Source of the DNA: Deinococcus sp.
Lineage (GTDB): Bacteria; Deinococcota; Deinococci; Deinococcales; Deinococcaceae
NCBI GenBank assembly: GCA_028287665.1
Contig: JAQBPF010000110.1
Coordinates: forward strand, 1 to 14,677
DNA: 14,677 nucleotides
Direction of reading: 5' to 3'
Positions 1-11,904 of this stretch are shown in pieces. Position 1 is the stretch's first letter; each line of letters begins with the position of its first letter. The notes beneath the pieces were generated by a model. The model did not search any database, had not been told where the DNA came from, and was given only the letters and a program-made list of their open reading frames with translations. Position numbers and translations under genes: made by a program.

Positions 1-1856
<1,856 letters not shown>

Positions 1857-1872
1857 GCCTCCTTCACATCAC

Positions 1873-1905
1873 GCGCCCCTGCTCTCTCCGAGTGGGGGCG
1901 CTTTC
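1873..1905 (+). terminator. probable terminator of the TRAP permease gene
   Basis: GCGCCCC at 1873-1879 pairs with GGGGCGC at 1895-1901 (7 bp perfect). A possible inner CTC/GAG extension lies in the 15-nt loop. It starts 17 nt after the permease stop codon. The T-run after the stem is short (TTTCG), so efficiency is uncertain. Confidence 0.5.
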
Positions 1906-1978
1906 GTACTGCCCCGCTCTCTCCGCTTTACCTGACCCCCAGCCCTCAGCGTGGGCATTCCCCCACCTTGCCCCAAAG

Positions 1979-1987
1979 TGCTAGAAT
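1979..1987 (+). promoter_or_regulatory. candidate upstream promoter P1 of uvrA (extended -10)
   Basis: TGCTAGAAT matches the extended -10 pattern TGnTANNNT, with 4 of 6 matches to TATAAT in the hexamer. No good -35 lies 16-18 nt upstream, which extended -10 promoters can tolerate. It would give a leader of roughly 120 nt that includes the RDRM. Confidence 0.35.
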
Positions 1988-2019
1988 GGCCCGTTTTAGA
2001 GCGAAGGGTAAGGCCTCCC

Positions 2020-2036
2020 TTATGCGTCCGACATAA
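2020..2036. promoter_or_regulatory. RDRM (radiation/desiccation response motif), predicted DdrO operator of uvrA
   Basis: TTATGCGTCCGACATAA is a 17-bp interrupted palindrome with perfect TTATG/CATAA outer arms. It agrees with the published Deinococcus RDRM consensus TTATGTCATTGACATAA at 12 of 17 positions, including all ten outer ones and GA before CATAA. In Deinococcus the repressor DdrO binds this motif, and the metallopeptidase IrrE/PprI cleaves DdrO after DNA damage, which releases the regulon. The motif ends 77 nt before the uvrA start codon. Its right half overlaps a candidate -35 element, so bound DdrO would block RNA polymerase. Binding itself is inferred. Confidence 0.85.
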
Positions 2037-2056
2037 CCCGCCAGCCCCTGTAAAAC
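2028..2056 (+). promoter_or_regulatory. candidate damage-regulated promoter P2 of uvrA
   Basis: CCGACA (2028-2033, 4 of 6 to TTGACA) lies 17 bp before TAAAAC (2051-2056, 4 of 6 to TATAAT). The -35 sits inside the right half of the RDRM. A transcript would start near 2063 and carry a leader of about 50 nt with a ribosome binding site. Confidence 0.4.
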
Positions 2057-2100
2057 GTGTGCTGGCCGCCCTCAAAGTGCTAAACCAAGTGGCAAAACAA

Positions 2101-2105
2101 AGGAG
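2101..2105 (+). promoter_or_regulatory. ribosome binding site of uvrA
   Basis: AGGAG stands 8 nt before the TTG at 2114. This supports that rare start codon over any alternative. Homologues begin at the same place, just ahead of the [13 protein letters not shown] segment. Confidence 0.8.
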
Positions 2106-2113
2106 CTTCCGAC

Positions 2114-5233
<3,120 letters not shown>

Positions 5234-5237
5234 TCCG

Positions 5238-5263
5238 GGGTGAACTTCAGGTCAGGGTGAACT
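5238..5263. repeat. 9-bp direct repeat between uvrA and the next gene
   Basis: GGGTGAACT occurs at 5238-5246 and again at 5255-5263, a 17-bp period. The first copy overlaps the weak -35 and the second abuts the -10 of the downstream gene, so a regulator site is possible but unproven. Confidence 0.4.
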
Positions 5264-5268
5264 ATGAT
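5241..5268 (+). promoter_or_regulatory. candidate promoter of the membrane-protein gene at 5281
   Basis: TATGAT (5263-5268) is a 5 of 6 match to TATAAT and ends 12 nt before the ATG. The -35 is weak: TGAACT at 5241-5246, 16 bp upstream. The leader would be only about 6 nt, with no ribosome binding site, which fits the near-leaderless genes of this window. Confidence 0.45.
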
Positions 5269-5280
5269 CACGGGTAAGCC

Positions 5281-5928
5281 ATGACCACGCCTCCTCCCAA
5301 CCTCTCCAAGCCCGATTCACTGAAGGCCGACCTGCCGCCAGACCTCACCGCCCCCGCGCGGCCTTCGCGTGCAGAGCGCCTCCGGGCTGCTCGCCGCCGC
5401 GCCGGGTGGCTGGACTTGGCCCGCCTGGTGGGTGGCTGGGCGCTGTTGGCGGTGCTGACCTACTTTATGTGGACCCCCGGAGACTGGCCGGTGCGCCTGC
5501 TGACCTGGGTGCTGCTGGTCATTCTGGCCGACGAATTTGGGGGCTGGTTCGGTTACATCGGCGTGGTGCTGGGAGGGCTGGCTTTCCTGAGTCCGAACGC
5601 CCCACCTGCCCAGTGGCTCATCATCGTGCCGCTGGTGGGCGGAGCGCTGATGGCTCTGCTGCTGATCAAGCATTCGGGCGGGCCGCTGGTGCTGCCCTTT
5701 GCCGGACTGCTGTTTGCGGGCACCCTGTTGGCCGTCGGGCGTTTTGGCCCCAAGATCGACCCGACCCTGACCCTGCCCGCCAACCCCGAATTCCAGCGGA
5801 CGGCCATTCTGGCGCTACTGGTCGGGCTGGGCTTCAGCTTTGTGCGGCAGGTGATCAACATTTTGCTGAAACGCCGGGCGAGGCGTCGGGCCGCCCGATT
5901 ATCGGGAGTGCCGGAACTGACCACCTGA
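5281..5928 (+). CDS. uncharacterised multi-pass membrane protein
   Basis: I do not recognise a family for this 215-residue protein. Residues 1-45 are polar, rich in proline and then in arginine (RAERLRAARRR), and probably lie in the cytoplasm. Hydrophobic segments follow at about 47-64, 71-83, 88-104, 112-129, 135-153 and 174-196, so five or six membrane helices. The tail is strongly basic (KRRARRRAARLSG) and should be cytoplasmic by the positive-inside rule. No catalytic motif, conserved cysteine pair or charged in-membrane residue stands out. It starts 47 bp after uvrA on the same strand, with its own candidate promoter, and ends at a strong terminator. It may share uvrA transcripts, but no functional link to repair can be read from the sequence. 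Codon use and GC look like the neighbours. Confidence 0.8.
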   Translation: MTTPPPNLSKPDSLKADLPPDLTAPARPSRAERLRAARRRAGWLDLARLVGGWALLAVLTYFMWTPGDWPVRLLTWVLLVILADEFGGWFGYIGVVLGGLAFLSPNAPPAQWLIIVPLVGGALMALLLIKHSGGPLVLPFAGLLFAGTLLAVGRFGPKIDPTLTLPANPEFQRTAILALLVGLGFSFVRQVINILLKRRARRRAARLSGVPELTT

Positions 5929-5948
5929 ACCCGCTTCACACCGACTTG

Positions 5949-5980
5949 CCCCTCTTGGCCCCGCCAGAGGGGGATTTTTT
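5949..5980 (+). terminator. intrinsic terminator
   Basis: CCCCTCT (5949-5955) pairs with AGAGGGG (5966-5972). The stem continues with GG/CC after a one-base bulge, has a CCCCG loop, and is followed by A and six T (5975-5980). It closes the uvrA/membrane-protein unit and separates it from dsbA. Confidence 0.88.
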
Positions 5981-5984
5981 GATC

Positions 5985-6014
5985 TGAACAGTTCATCTGC
6001 CCGGTTGGTAGACT
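5985..6014 (+). promoter_or_regulatory. promoter of the dsbA-dsbB unit, probably leaderless
   Basis: TGAACA (5985-5990, 4 of 6 to TTGACA) lies 18 bp before TAGACT (6009-6014). TG at 6006-6007 completes an extended -10, TGGTAGACT. The hexamer ends 9 nt before the ATG at 6024 and there is no ribosome binding site, so the transcript should begin at or within a few bases of the start codon. Confidence 0.5.
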
Positions 6015-6023
6015 GAGCGCACC

Positions 6024-6710
6024 ATGACCCGTCTTCAAGGAACTAACCCCAACCGCACCATTCTGGTGATCGGAACATTGCTGGCCGCCGCCCTCATCGC
6101 TATCGCCCTCTTCGCCGTGCGCGGCAAGCCCAGCGGCTCTACGGGAGTCGTCAATTTCAATGTGTCGGGTCAGCCGGTGCTGGGGCAGGAAGCCGCGCCA
6201 GTCACGATGGTGGTCTTTGAGGATTTCAAATGCCCCAACTGCAAGCGCTTTGAAGATGAATTCCTGCCAGAACTGAAGACCAAATACATAGACACGGGCA
6301 AAGCCAAACTGGTTTCCATGAATTTTCCCTTTCTGGCGCAGAACGCCCGTCTGCCCACCGACGACAGCAAGCTGGCCGCGCAAGCTGTGGAATGCGCCTT
6401 TGTTCAGAGCAGCGACCTGCACAACAGTTACAAGGCGGTGCTGTTTCGCGGGCAGGGCAGTGAATCTACCGTCTGGGCCACCAAAACCCGTCTGAAAGAT
6501 TTGGCTGCCAACGTGGAAGGGCTGGATACGGCCAAGTTTGCCACCTGCCTCGACAACGACGAAACCGCCGCTGCTGTGGACGCCGACGAGAAGCAGGCCG
6601 CCGACGCCAAAGTGGCCGGAACGCCCGCCATCTACGTGAACGGCAAACTGGTGGACAGCTACGCCACCGCCTCGGTCAGCGCCGCCATCGACGCGGCCCT
6701 GAAGAACTGA
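6024..6710 (+). CDS. DsbA-family thiol:disulfide oxidoreductase, membrane-anchored
   Basis: Predicted extracytoplasmic dithiol oxidase that introduces disulfides into exported proteins. The 228-residue protein begins with a short basic N-terminus and one hydrophobic segment (about 13-35) with no lipobox, so it is probably a signal anchor. A thioredoxin-fold DsbA domain follows. The redox motif is CPNC at residues 70-73, after VVFEDFK, and the cis-proline loop is GTPAIYVNG with Pro201. The inserted helical region between them holds two further cysteines (ECAF and ATCL), which are absent from E. coli DsbA. The next gene, 9 bp downstream, encodes its likely re-oxidising partner, the arrangement of bdbD/bdbC in Gram-positives. 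General DsbA-family thioredoxin is certain; the oxidase rather than isomerase role is inferred from this pairing. Confidence 0.92.
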   Translation: MTRLQGTNPNRTILVIGTLLAAALIAIALFAVRGKPSGSTGVVNFNVSGQPVLGQEAAPVTMVVFEDFKCPNCKRFEDEFLPELKTKYIDTGKAKLVSMNFPFLAQNARLPTDDSKLAAQAVECAFVQSSDLHNSYKAVLFRGQGSESTVWATKTRLKDLAANVEGLDTAKFATCLDNDETAAAVDADEKQAADAKVAGTPAIYVNGKLVDSYATASVSAAIDAALKN

Positions 6711-6719
6711 GGCGCGGGC

Positions 6720-7157
6720 ATGACACGCGACAACCGCCTGTATCTGGCCTGGGTGGTGGCCCTGATCGCCACCCTGGGAAGCCTGTGGTTCAGTGAGTCA
6801 CGCGGTTTTATTCCCTGTGTGCTGTGCTGGTTTCAGCGCATTGCCATGTACCCGCTGGCCCTGCTGCTGGGCATTGCCGCACTGCGCGGCGACCTGAACA
6901 TCCGCGCCTACGCCCTGCCCCTGGCCGCCGTGGGCTGGGTGGTGGCCCTGATTCACAATCTGGAAGACTGGGGCATCGTTCAGAGCCTCAAAATCTGCGG
7001 CGTGGGTCAGACCACCGCCGGATGCGACGTGCAGTGGCCCATCTGGGGCAGCGGAGCACTGGCAGGCCTGAATTCCGTCCTCACCATTCCCCTGCTGGCA
7101 CTGACGGCTTTTACGCTGATTATCGGCCTGCTGAGTTGGGGCAGACGGCGCATGTAA
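6720..7157 (+). CDS. disulfide bond formation protein, DsbB/BdbC family
   Basis: Membrane quinone reductase that re-oxidises a DsbA-like partner and passes the electrons to the respiratory quinone pool. The protein is 145 residues long with four predicted helices (about 7-22, 40-56, 63-80 and 118-140), the size of BdbC rather than the longer E. coli DsbB. Both redox pairs are present: CVLC at 33-36 in the [12 protein letters not shown] motif after helix one, and Cys93/Cys102 in the second outer loop. The ATG lies 9 bp after the stop of the DsbA-like gene and lacks a strong ribosome binding site, so translation is probably coupled. The gene ends only 4 bp from the convergent dehydrogenase stop codon. 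The gap has no room for a terminator and I see none. Confidence 0.93.
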   Translation: MTRDNRLYLAWVVALIATLGSLWFSESRGFIPCVLCWFQRIAMYPLALLLGIAALRGDLNIRAYALPLAAVGWVVALIHNLEDWGIVQSLKICGVGQTTAGCDVQWPIWGSGALAGLNSVLTIPLLALTAFTLIIGLLSWGRRRM

Positions 7158-7161
7158 ACGG

Positions 7162-7947
7162 CTAGACTGGCCGCCCAGCCATCATAAAACTGGCGGTCAT
7201 GCCGCCGTCCACAGGCAAAATAACCCCGGTCAGAAAGCTGGCCTCAGCGCTGCCCAGAAAATAGACGGCCTGCGCCACTTCACGCGGTTCGCCGAGTCGG
7301 CGCAGGGCATGTAGGTCTTCGTAATCCCGGCGGGTCTGTTCGGGATCAGCGCTGACGGCAATGGCCTGCAACACCGACTCGGTGCTGATTGCGCCGGGAG
7401 CCACCGCGTTGACCCGGATGCCCTGAGGAGCCAGATCAAGGGCCATGGAGCGGGTCAGGTTCACGAGTCCCCCCTTGCTGGCGTTATAAGCGGCGTTGCC
7501 CTGTTCGGCAAAAAGCCCCTGCACACTGGCCACGTTCACGATCGAGCTTCCCCTCGGCATCAGATCGATCAGGTCGCGGCTGAGCAGCAGAGGGGCACTG
7601 AGGTTGACGTTCAGGGCGCGGGCCCACCCCCGAGCACTGACCTCCAATACGCCGCCGTGTGCGCCCTGATAGGCGGCGTTGTTGACCAGTACGCCCACGC
7701 CTCCGAGGTCGCGGGCAGCGCGGACGATCCGGGTCCGTCCGGCGGCACTCGCCACATCGGCCCTCAGGCGCAAACTGCCTTTCAGGGGCGGCGGCAGGTT
7801 GAGGTCTACCCCCAGCACCGGATGACCGCGTTCGACATACAGTTCCAGGATGGCCCGCCCGATCCCGCGTGCCGCACCAGTAATAACGACACCAGGAAGC
7901 GGTGCAGGCGAGGCCGTCGAAGTTGCCGGAGGTGCGTGGGCAGCCAT
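7162..7947 (-). CDS. short-chain dehydrogenase/reductase (SDR)
   Basis: NAD(P)-dependent oxidoreductase of the classical SDR family, 261 residues, cytoplasmic. Nucleotide-binding TGAARGIG lies at 23-30, the NNAA motif at 89-92, and the catalytic tetrad Asn115, Ser141, Tyr154 and Lys158 (YNASK) is complete. The PG motif and C-terminal DGG segment are also present. The acidic residue after beta-2 (GVDLN) suggests a preference for NAD over NADP. The first 18 residues are Ala/Pro-rich and precede the Rossmann strand, so the true start could be slightly downstream. GAGGG next to the ATG is a poor ribosome binding site. The gene is divergent from the sugar kinase gene. The substrate cannot be predicted; FabG-like or sugar/polyol dehydrogenase roles are both possible. 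Confidence 0.93.
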   Translation of the reverse strand: MAAHAPPATSTASPAPLPGVVITGAARGIGRAILELYVERGHPVLGVDLNLPPPLKGSLRLRADVASAAGRTRIVRAARDLGGVGVLVNNAAYQGAHGGVLEVSARGWARALNVNLSAPLLLSRDLIDLMPRGSSIVNVASVQGLFAEQGNAAYNASKGGLVNLTRSMALDLAPQGIRVNAVAPGAISTESVLQAIAVSADPEQTRRDYEDLHALRRLGEPREVAQAVYFLGSAEASFLTGVILPVDGGMTASFMMAGRPV

Positions 7948-8099
7948 CCCTCAGTGTGACGCGCCTGTGCAGGAAGTGAGCAGAGGCTTCAAATGAGTAA
8001 AGAAAAGGCCAAGAGTTGGTGGAGCGGAAGGTTTTAGAGCAACGATATGGCCCTTCTGGGCGCATAGGCAAAGCAGACGCCTGAATTCAGCCGATGCTT

Positions 8100-8105
8100 T
8101 AGAGT
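8100..8105 (+). promoter_or_regulatory. candidate -10 of the sugar kinase gene
   Basis: TAGAGT ends 8 nt before the ATG at 8114. No ribosome binding site is present, which suggests a leaderless start. No clear -35 is visible. The rest of the 166-bp divergent gap (7948-8113) shows no repeat or hairpin I would defend. Confidence 0.3.
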
Positions 8106-8113
8106 GTGCGCGT

Positions 8114-9013
8114 ATGACATTGCCCTTGATTGTGAGTGCTGGGGAAGCACTGACCGACCTTGTAACTGGCGGCGGAAACGTCTGGAACGCGCATCCAGGA
8201 GGAGCAGGCTGGAACGTCGCGCGGGCCTGTGCACGGTTGGGGGTGCCGAGTGCTTTTGCAGGCGCCGTGGGGCAGGACAATTTTGGCGACGACCTGCTCC
8301 GTGAATCGCTGGAAGCGGGTCTGGATCCCCGCTTTTTGCAGCGTGCGCCTGCGCCGACCCTGATGGCCGTGGTGTATTCCAAGTCGCCGCCCGCTTACCG
8401 CTTTCTGGGCGAAAACAGCGCCGACCTGCATTTCGATCCAACGCAACTTCCCGGCGGCTGGCTGGGCGCGGCACGGTGGCTGCATGTCGGCGGAATCAGT
8501 CTGGCGCGTTGGCCTCTGGCCGATACGCTGCTGGGCGTGATTGAGGCGGCGCGGGCGGCTGGCGTCAAGATCAGCTTTGATCCCAACGCCCGTATTTCTC
8601 ACCGCCACCCCGATTACCCGGCTGTGTTTGGGGCTGTCATGCGCCGCGCCGACCTGATCAAACTCAGCGATGAGGACCTGCAATTCTTCTTTCCTGGACG
8701 CAGTGAAGAAGATGCCTTGCGCGAGTTGCGGGGCATGAATGCCCGCTCGCCTATCGTGATTACGCGCGGTGCGGCGGGGGCGACCCTCTTTCAGTCGGCG
8801 GGCCGCCTCGATCTGCCGACAACACCCGTACAGGTGGTAGACACCGTAGGCGCGGGTGACGCCCTGTGCGCGGGAATGCTGGTCAGCGCCACCGAGAATC
8901 CCGACGCCCTCTGGAATGACCATCTGCAATTGGGCCTCCGTGCGGCCGCCGCCGCCTGTGCCCGCGCCGGAGCCTACGCGCCTACACGGGCAGACGTGGA
9001 CACCCTGGGGTAA
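8114..9013 (+). CDS. PfkB-family carbohydrate kinase
   Basis: ATP-dependent sugar kinase of the ribokinase/fructokinase (PfkB) family, 299 residues, cytoplasmic. The N-terminal substrate-binding segment contains GGAGWNVA (29-36, PfkB signature 1). The C-terminal signature [12 protein letters not shown] begins at residue 243, with the anion hole and catalytic base Asp249. The opening [10 protein letters not shown] and the length fit fructokinase-like enzymes, but the specific sugar cannot be assigned from motifs. Phosphofructokinase-1, adenosine kinase and 2-keto-3-deoxygluconate kinase share these signatures. It is transcribed away from the SDR gene, and shared regulation of the two is possible. 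No hairpin terminator is visible after the TAA. Confidence 0.92.
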   Translation: MTLPLIVSAGEALTDLVTGGGNVWNAHPGGAGWNVARACARLGVPSAFAGAVGQDNFGDDLLRESLEAGLDPRFLQRAPAPTLMAVVYSKSPPAYRFLGENSADLHFDPTQLPGGWLGAARWLHVGGISLARWPLADTLLGVIEAARAAGVKISFDPNARISHRHPDYPAVFGAVMRRADLIKLSDEDLQFFFPGRSEEDALRELRGMNARSPIVITRGAAGATLFQSAGRLDLPTTPVQVVDTVGAGDALCAGMLVSATENPDALWNDHLQLGLRAAAAACARAGAYAPTRADVDTLG

Positions 9014-9079
9014 ACCCACAGCCCTTCGCCGTACTTCAGACCAGCACACGCGCACAGTGGAGCAGGCCGAGGCTGCAAA

Positions 9080-9475
9080 TGTCTGGCAAGGGGGCGGACC
9101 TACCGTCGGCAGAGGCATATCTGGCAACTGGGCCGTCTCCCATACCCTCCACACACCCAGACCCAACACGGTGTGCCCCGCCTGCCGCAATGTAGCCACC
9201 CGTCAACAGGCGTCTGTGCAAACATCTGCATCTGTACTGACCGAATCATCCACCACTACAGCGCGTTGTGGAGTGACCGGAATATTCCTGCGGTGAAAGA
9301 CCAGCGGCCCGTCTCGCCCACTCACTCAGGCGACGGGCAAGGCCAGATGACGTGCCACAAACGCCGCCAGTTACACCGGATCAATGAGCAGCTCGCCTTT
9401 TTCCAGCCAACCGCTTGCGTGGAGGCGGTTCCGCCGTACCGTCTGGCCGTCACGGCCCAGCAATCTGCTCAGGAC
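9080..9475 (-). pseudogene. decayed protein-coding frame, possibly phosphoribosyltransferase-like
   Basis: The 455-bp gap between the sugar kinase and the HD-GYP gene has no intact gene, but one - strand frame reads like protein all the way through, broken by TAA (9371-9373), TGA (9326-9328) and TGA (9203-9205). In order it reads RLHASGWLEKGELLIDP, then LAAFVARHLA, then VVVDDSVSTDADV, then RQAGHTVLGLGVWRV. The third resembles the PRPP loop of phosphoribosyltransferases (VVVDD-x2-TG), with Asp in place of the Gly. The first two recall the N-terminal region of orotate-type enzymes, with a middle segment apparently lost. All pieces are in the same frame, so point stop mutations and a deletion explain it better than frameshifts. 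It lies directly downstream of the HD-GYP gene and begins at its 3' end. Family assignment is tentative; the edges are approximate. Confidence 0.5.
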
Positions 9476-10824
9476 ACCAAGCGGGCGTCGTCGTGCTCGG
9501 CCATCATGCGGAGGAAGGCCTCCACGTACTGGGGGTCGAATTGACGGCCCGCCTGCATCCGAATTTCGTTGAGGGCACGTTCGCGGGTCCAGGCGGGCTT
9601 GTAGGGCCGGGCGTTGGTCAGGGCGTCAAAGACATCCACAATGCTGAACACCCGCGCCGTTTCGGGGATGTTTTGGCCGCGCAGGGCCGCCGGATAACCT
9701 GTACCGTCCCACCGTTCGTGGTGATAGCGCACCAGGTCCAGCGTCTCGGCAGGCAGGAAATGCAGGTCCTGAAGCATGTCGTAGCCCACCGTGGTATGTG
9801 TCTGAATCACGCGCCGTTCATCCGGGTCCAGCGGGCCCTGTTTGTGCAAGATGCGGTCGGGAATAGCCAGCTTACCCAGATCGTGCAGGTACGCGCCCCA
9901 GCGCAACGCTTTGACCTGGTCCTCATCCCAGCTGAGGCGGCGGGCCAAGCGCACACTCATGCTGACAACCCGGTTGGTATGACCGCCCGTATCGTCGTCA
10001 CGGCGTTCCAGCGCGGCCCCCAACGAGCGCAAGGTCAGGTCGTTGGCATCCCGCAGGTCGCGGATGGCCTGCCACTGGCCCAACTGCGATCCCAGCAAGC
10101 GAGCAAACGAGGCGATCACGCTCTTTTCGTCCTCATCAAACTCCTGATCTTCGGAGCGGGTAATGATCAACACGCCGAGATGGGTGGTGGCCCGCCCGTA
10201 CACCGGAGCCACGTAGTACTTCAGGCGCTGGGCCTTGGGAAGCAGCGCCAGGGCTTCTTCCGCCACCCAGTGATCGGCCTGCACGCTGCGGCTGTCGCTG
10301 CCTTTGGGATGAATAGGCTGCTCCAAAAAAGCTTCGAAAGCTCCTTTGGCAGCCAGGATATGGGGGGTGCCCTTGCGGTAGGCCACGAACGCCAGATTGG
10401 GAGCCACACCCAACTTGTCCAGAATCCCCACCCCGGCCCGAATAATCGCGTCAGCATCGCGGGCATCGGCCAGACGTTCGCTCCCGATCCGGAGGGCATC
10501 AATGGTGTTGCGCCGCCACGCCAGTTCACGCCCTGCGGCCTGCTCATGCAGCGTCATCAGGCCCAGGCCTGCAATGACACACAGAGCGCCCAACAATTCA
10601 GACAGACTGGGGACCGCCCCCGGCAACAGCCACGACACCAGGAAGGCCACCGGATACGCGATCAGCGCCGCCCAACGCCATAGACCGTTCAGGGGCCAAG
10701 AGGTCACGGCCAGAAGCAGGGCCGCGCCCGCCATGAGTCCCTGCTGTTCATGAGCAGCGGCATAGCCCAACACGACAAGTGAAAACGTCAGAATAAAAAA
10801 GTTGGGAAAGCCTGCACGGAACAC
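9469..10824 (-). CDS. membrane-anchored GAF/HD-GYP cyclic-di-GMP phosphodiesterase
   Basis: Predicted signalling enzyme that hydrolyses cyclic-di-GMP. The N-terminus has about four hydrophobic segments (residues about 6-24, 30-44, 50-69 and 74-92). A GAF-like sensory region follows (about 115-245), then an HD-GYP domain (about 250-440). Metal and catalytic motifs are intact: GGHTNR, the HD of HDLGKLAIPD (His314-Asp315), HHERWDGTGYP (His368-His369, GYP 376-378), and the DVFDALT segment. I start it at GTG 10824: an extended -10 (TGCTAAACT) ends 6 nt upstream, and that predicts transcription starting at this codon. A TTG at 10830 would add two residues but lies between the -10 and the predicted transcript start. 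The protein is 451 residues. No diguanylate cyclase is nearby. The signal sensed is unknown. Confidence 0.93.
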   Translation of the reverse strand: MFRAGFPNFFILTFSLVVLGYAAAHEQQGLMAGAALLLAVTSWPLNGLWRWAALIAYPVAFLVSWLLPGAVPSLSELLGALCVIAGLGLMTLHEQAAGRELAWRRNTIDALRIGSERLADARDADAIIRAGVGILDKLGVAPNLAFVAYRKGTPHILAAKGAFEAFLEQPIHPKGSDSRSVQADHWVAEEALALLPKAQRLKYYVAPVYGRATTHLGVLIITRSEDQEFDEDEKSVIASFARLLGSQLGQWQAIRDLRDANDLTLRSLGAALERRDDDTGGHTNRVVSMSVRLARRLSWDEDQVKALRWGAYLHDLGKLAIPDRILHKQGPLDPDERRVIQTHTTVGYDMLQDLHFLPAETLDLVRYHHERWDGTGYPAALRGQNIPETARVFSIVDVFDALTNARPYKPAWTRERALNEIRMQAGRQFDPQYVEAFLRMMAEHDDARLVS

Positions 10825-10830
10825 CTGCAA

Positions 10831-10839
10831 AGTTTAGCA
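10831..10839 (-). promoter_or_regulatory. extended -10 promoter of the HD-GYP gene
   Basis: Read on the - strand, TGCTAAACT has the extended -10 form TGnTANNNT, with the hexamer ending at 10831. Seven bases further is the GTG start at 10824. No usable ribosome binding site exists, so a leaderless mRNA is predicted. No clear -35 is present. Confidence 0.5.
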
Positions 10840-10906
10840 CCGCCTTTCAGAAAAGCTTTATACAGGCAGATTCCGCCGATGAATACAGAGCCGGTAGGCA
10901 GACGAA

Positions 10907-10941
10907 CCTGGCCGGAGCAAAGGCCGTCTGACCCGGCCAGG
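10907..10941. repeat. 9-bp perfect inverted repeat in the divergent intergenic region
   Basis: CCTGGCCGG (10907-10915) and CCGGCCAGG (10933-10941) are perfect reverse complements around a 17-nt loop. It is placed between the divergent HD-GYP and TetR genes, upstream of both start codons, and is not followed by a T-run on either strand. It could be a structured RNA, a regulator site or chance in GC-rich DNA. The remainder of the 10831-11121 gap holds the HD-GYP promoter and the candidate operator described separately, and no gene. Confidence 0.5.
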
Positions 10942-11030
10942 GCAGCAGGCGAAGACTGGATTCCTCCGAGTCGAGGCAGCCGACCCACCCTTCTGGGGGT
11001 GTTCTAAAGCAGGCGTATCAATGAATGAAA

Positions 11031-11045
11031 ACTCATCTGTTGAGT
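11031..11045. promoter_or_regulatory. candidate TetR-type operator
   Basis: ACTCATCTGTTGAGT is a 15-bp palindrome with perfect 5-bp arms and a 5-bp spacer, 76 bp ahead of the TetR-family start codon. Autorepression from such a site is typical of the family. Assignment rests on symmetry and position only. Confidence 0.3.
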
Positions 11046-11121
11046 AAGGCATCGTCAGACAGCAGTACGTAATAACGGGGTATTGTAATCATGTGAGAGG
11101 CAATGCTGGGGGAACCTACCC

Positions 11122-11826
<705 letters not shown>

Positions 11827-11891
11827 AGACAATCTCTAAAAATGGAGAAGGTGTTCAGGCAGCGGCAGACTCTGGGGGGGAGGAGCGGGGG

Positions 11892-11897
11892 TATGCT
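11892..11897 (+). promoter_or_regulatory. candidate -10 of pgi, leaderless
   Basis: TATGCT (4 of 6 to TATAAT) ends 7 nt before the ATG at 11905. AGGAG at 11881-11885 sits 7 nt before another in-frame ATG at 11893, so a leadered start at 11893 (four residues longer) is the alternative. Confidence 0.4.
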
Positions 11898-11904
11898 CGT
11901 AGGC

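Noticed and set aside
8856..9296. A + strand open frame running from inside the sugar kinase into the following gap
   Set aside because: It overlaps a certain gene and has low-complexity Thr/Pro/Arg composition. The opposite strand gives more protein-like sequence in this gap.
10986..11001. CACCC/GGGTG hairpin before TTCT as a + strand terminator
   Set aside because: The stem is only 5 bp, there is no real T-run, and no + strand gene lies nearby upstream.
10870..11020. A possible cyclic-di-GMP riboswitch next to the HD-GYP gene, prompted by GCAAAGG in the hairpin loop
   Set aside because: The conserved GEMM core and paired helices do not line up, and the HD-GYP gene lies on the other strand.
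11842..11904. Upstream ATG at 11842 as the pgi start
   Set aside because: It adds 21 residues not seen in the family and has no ribosome binding site. The ATG at 11905 gives the family length.
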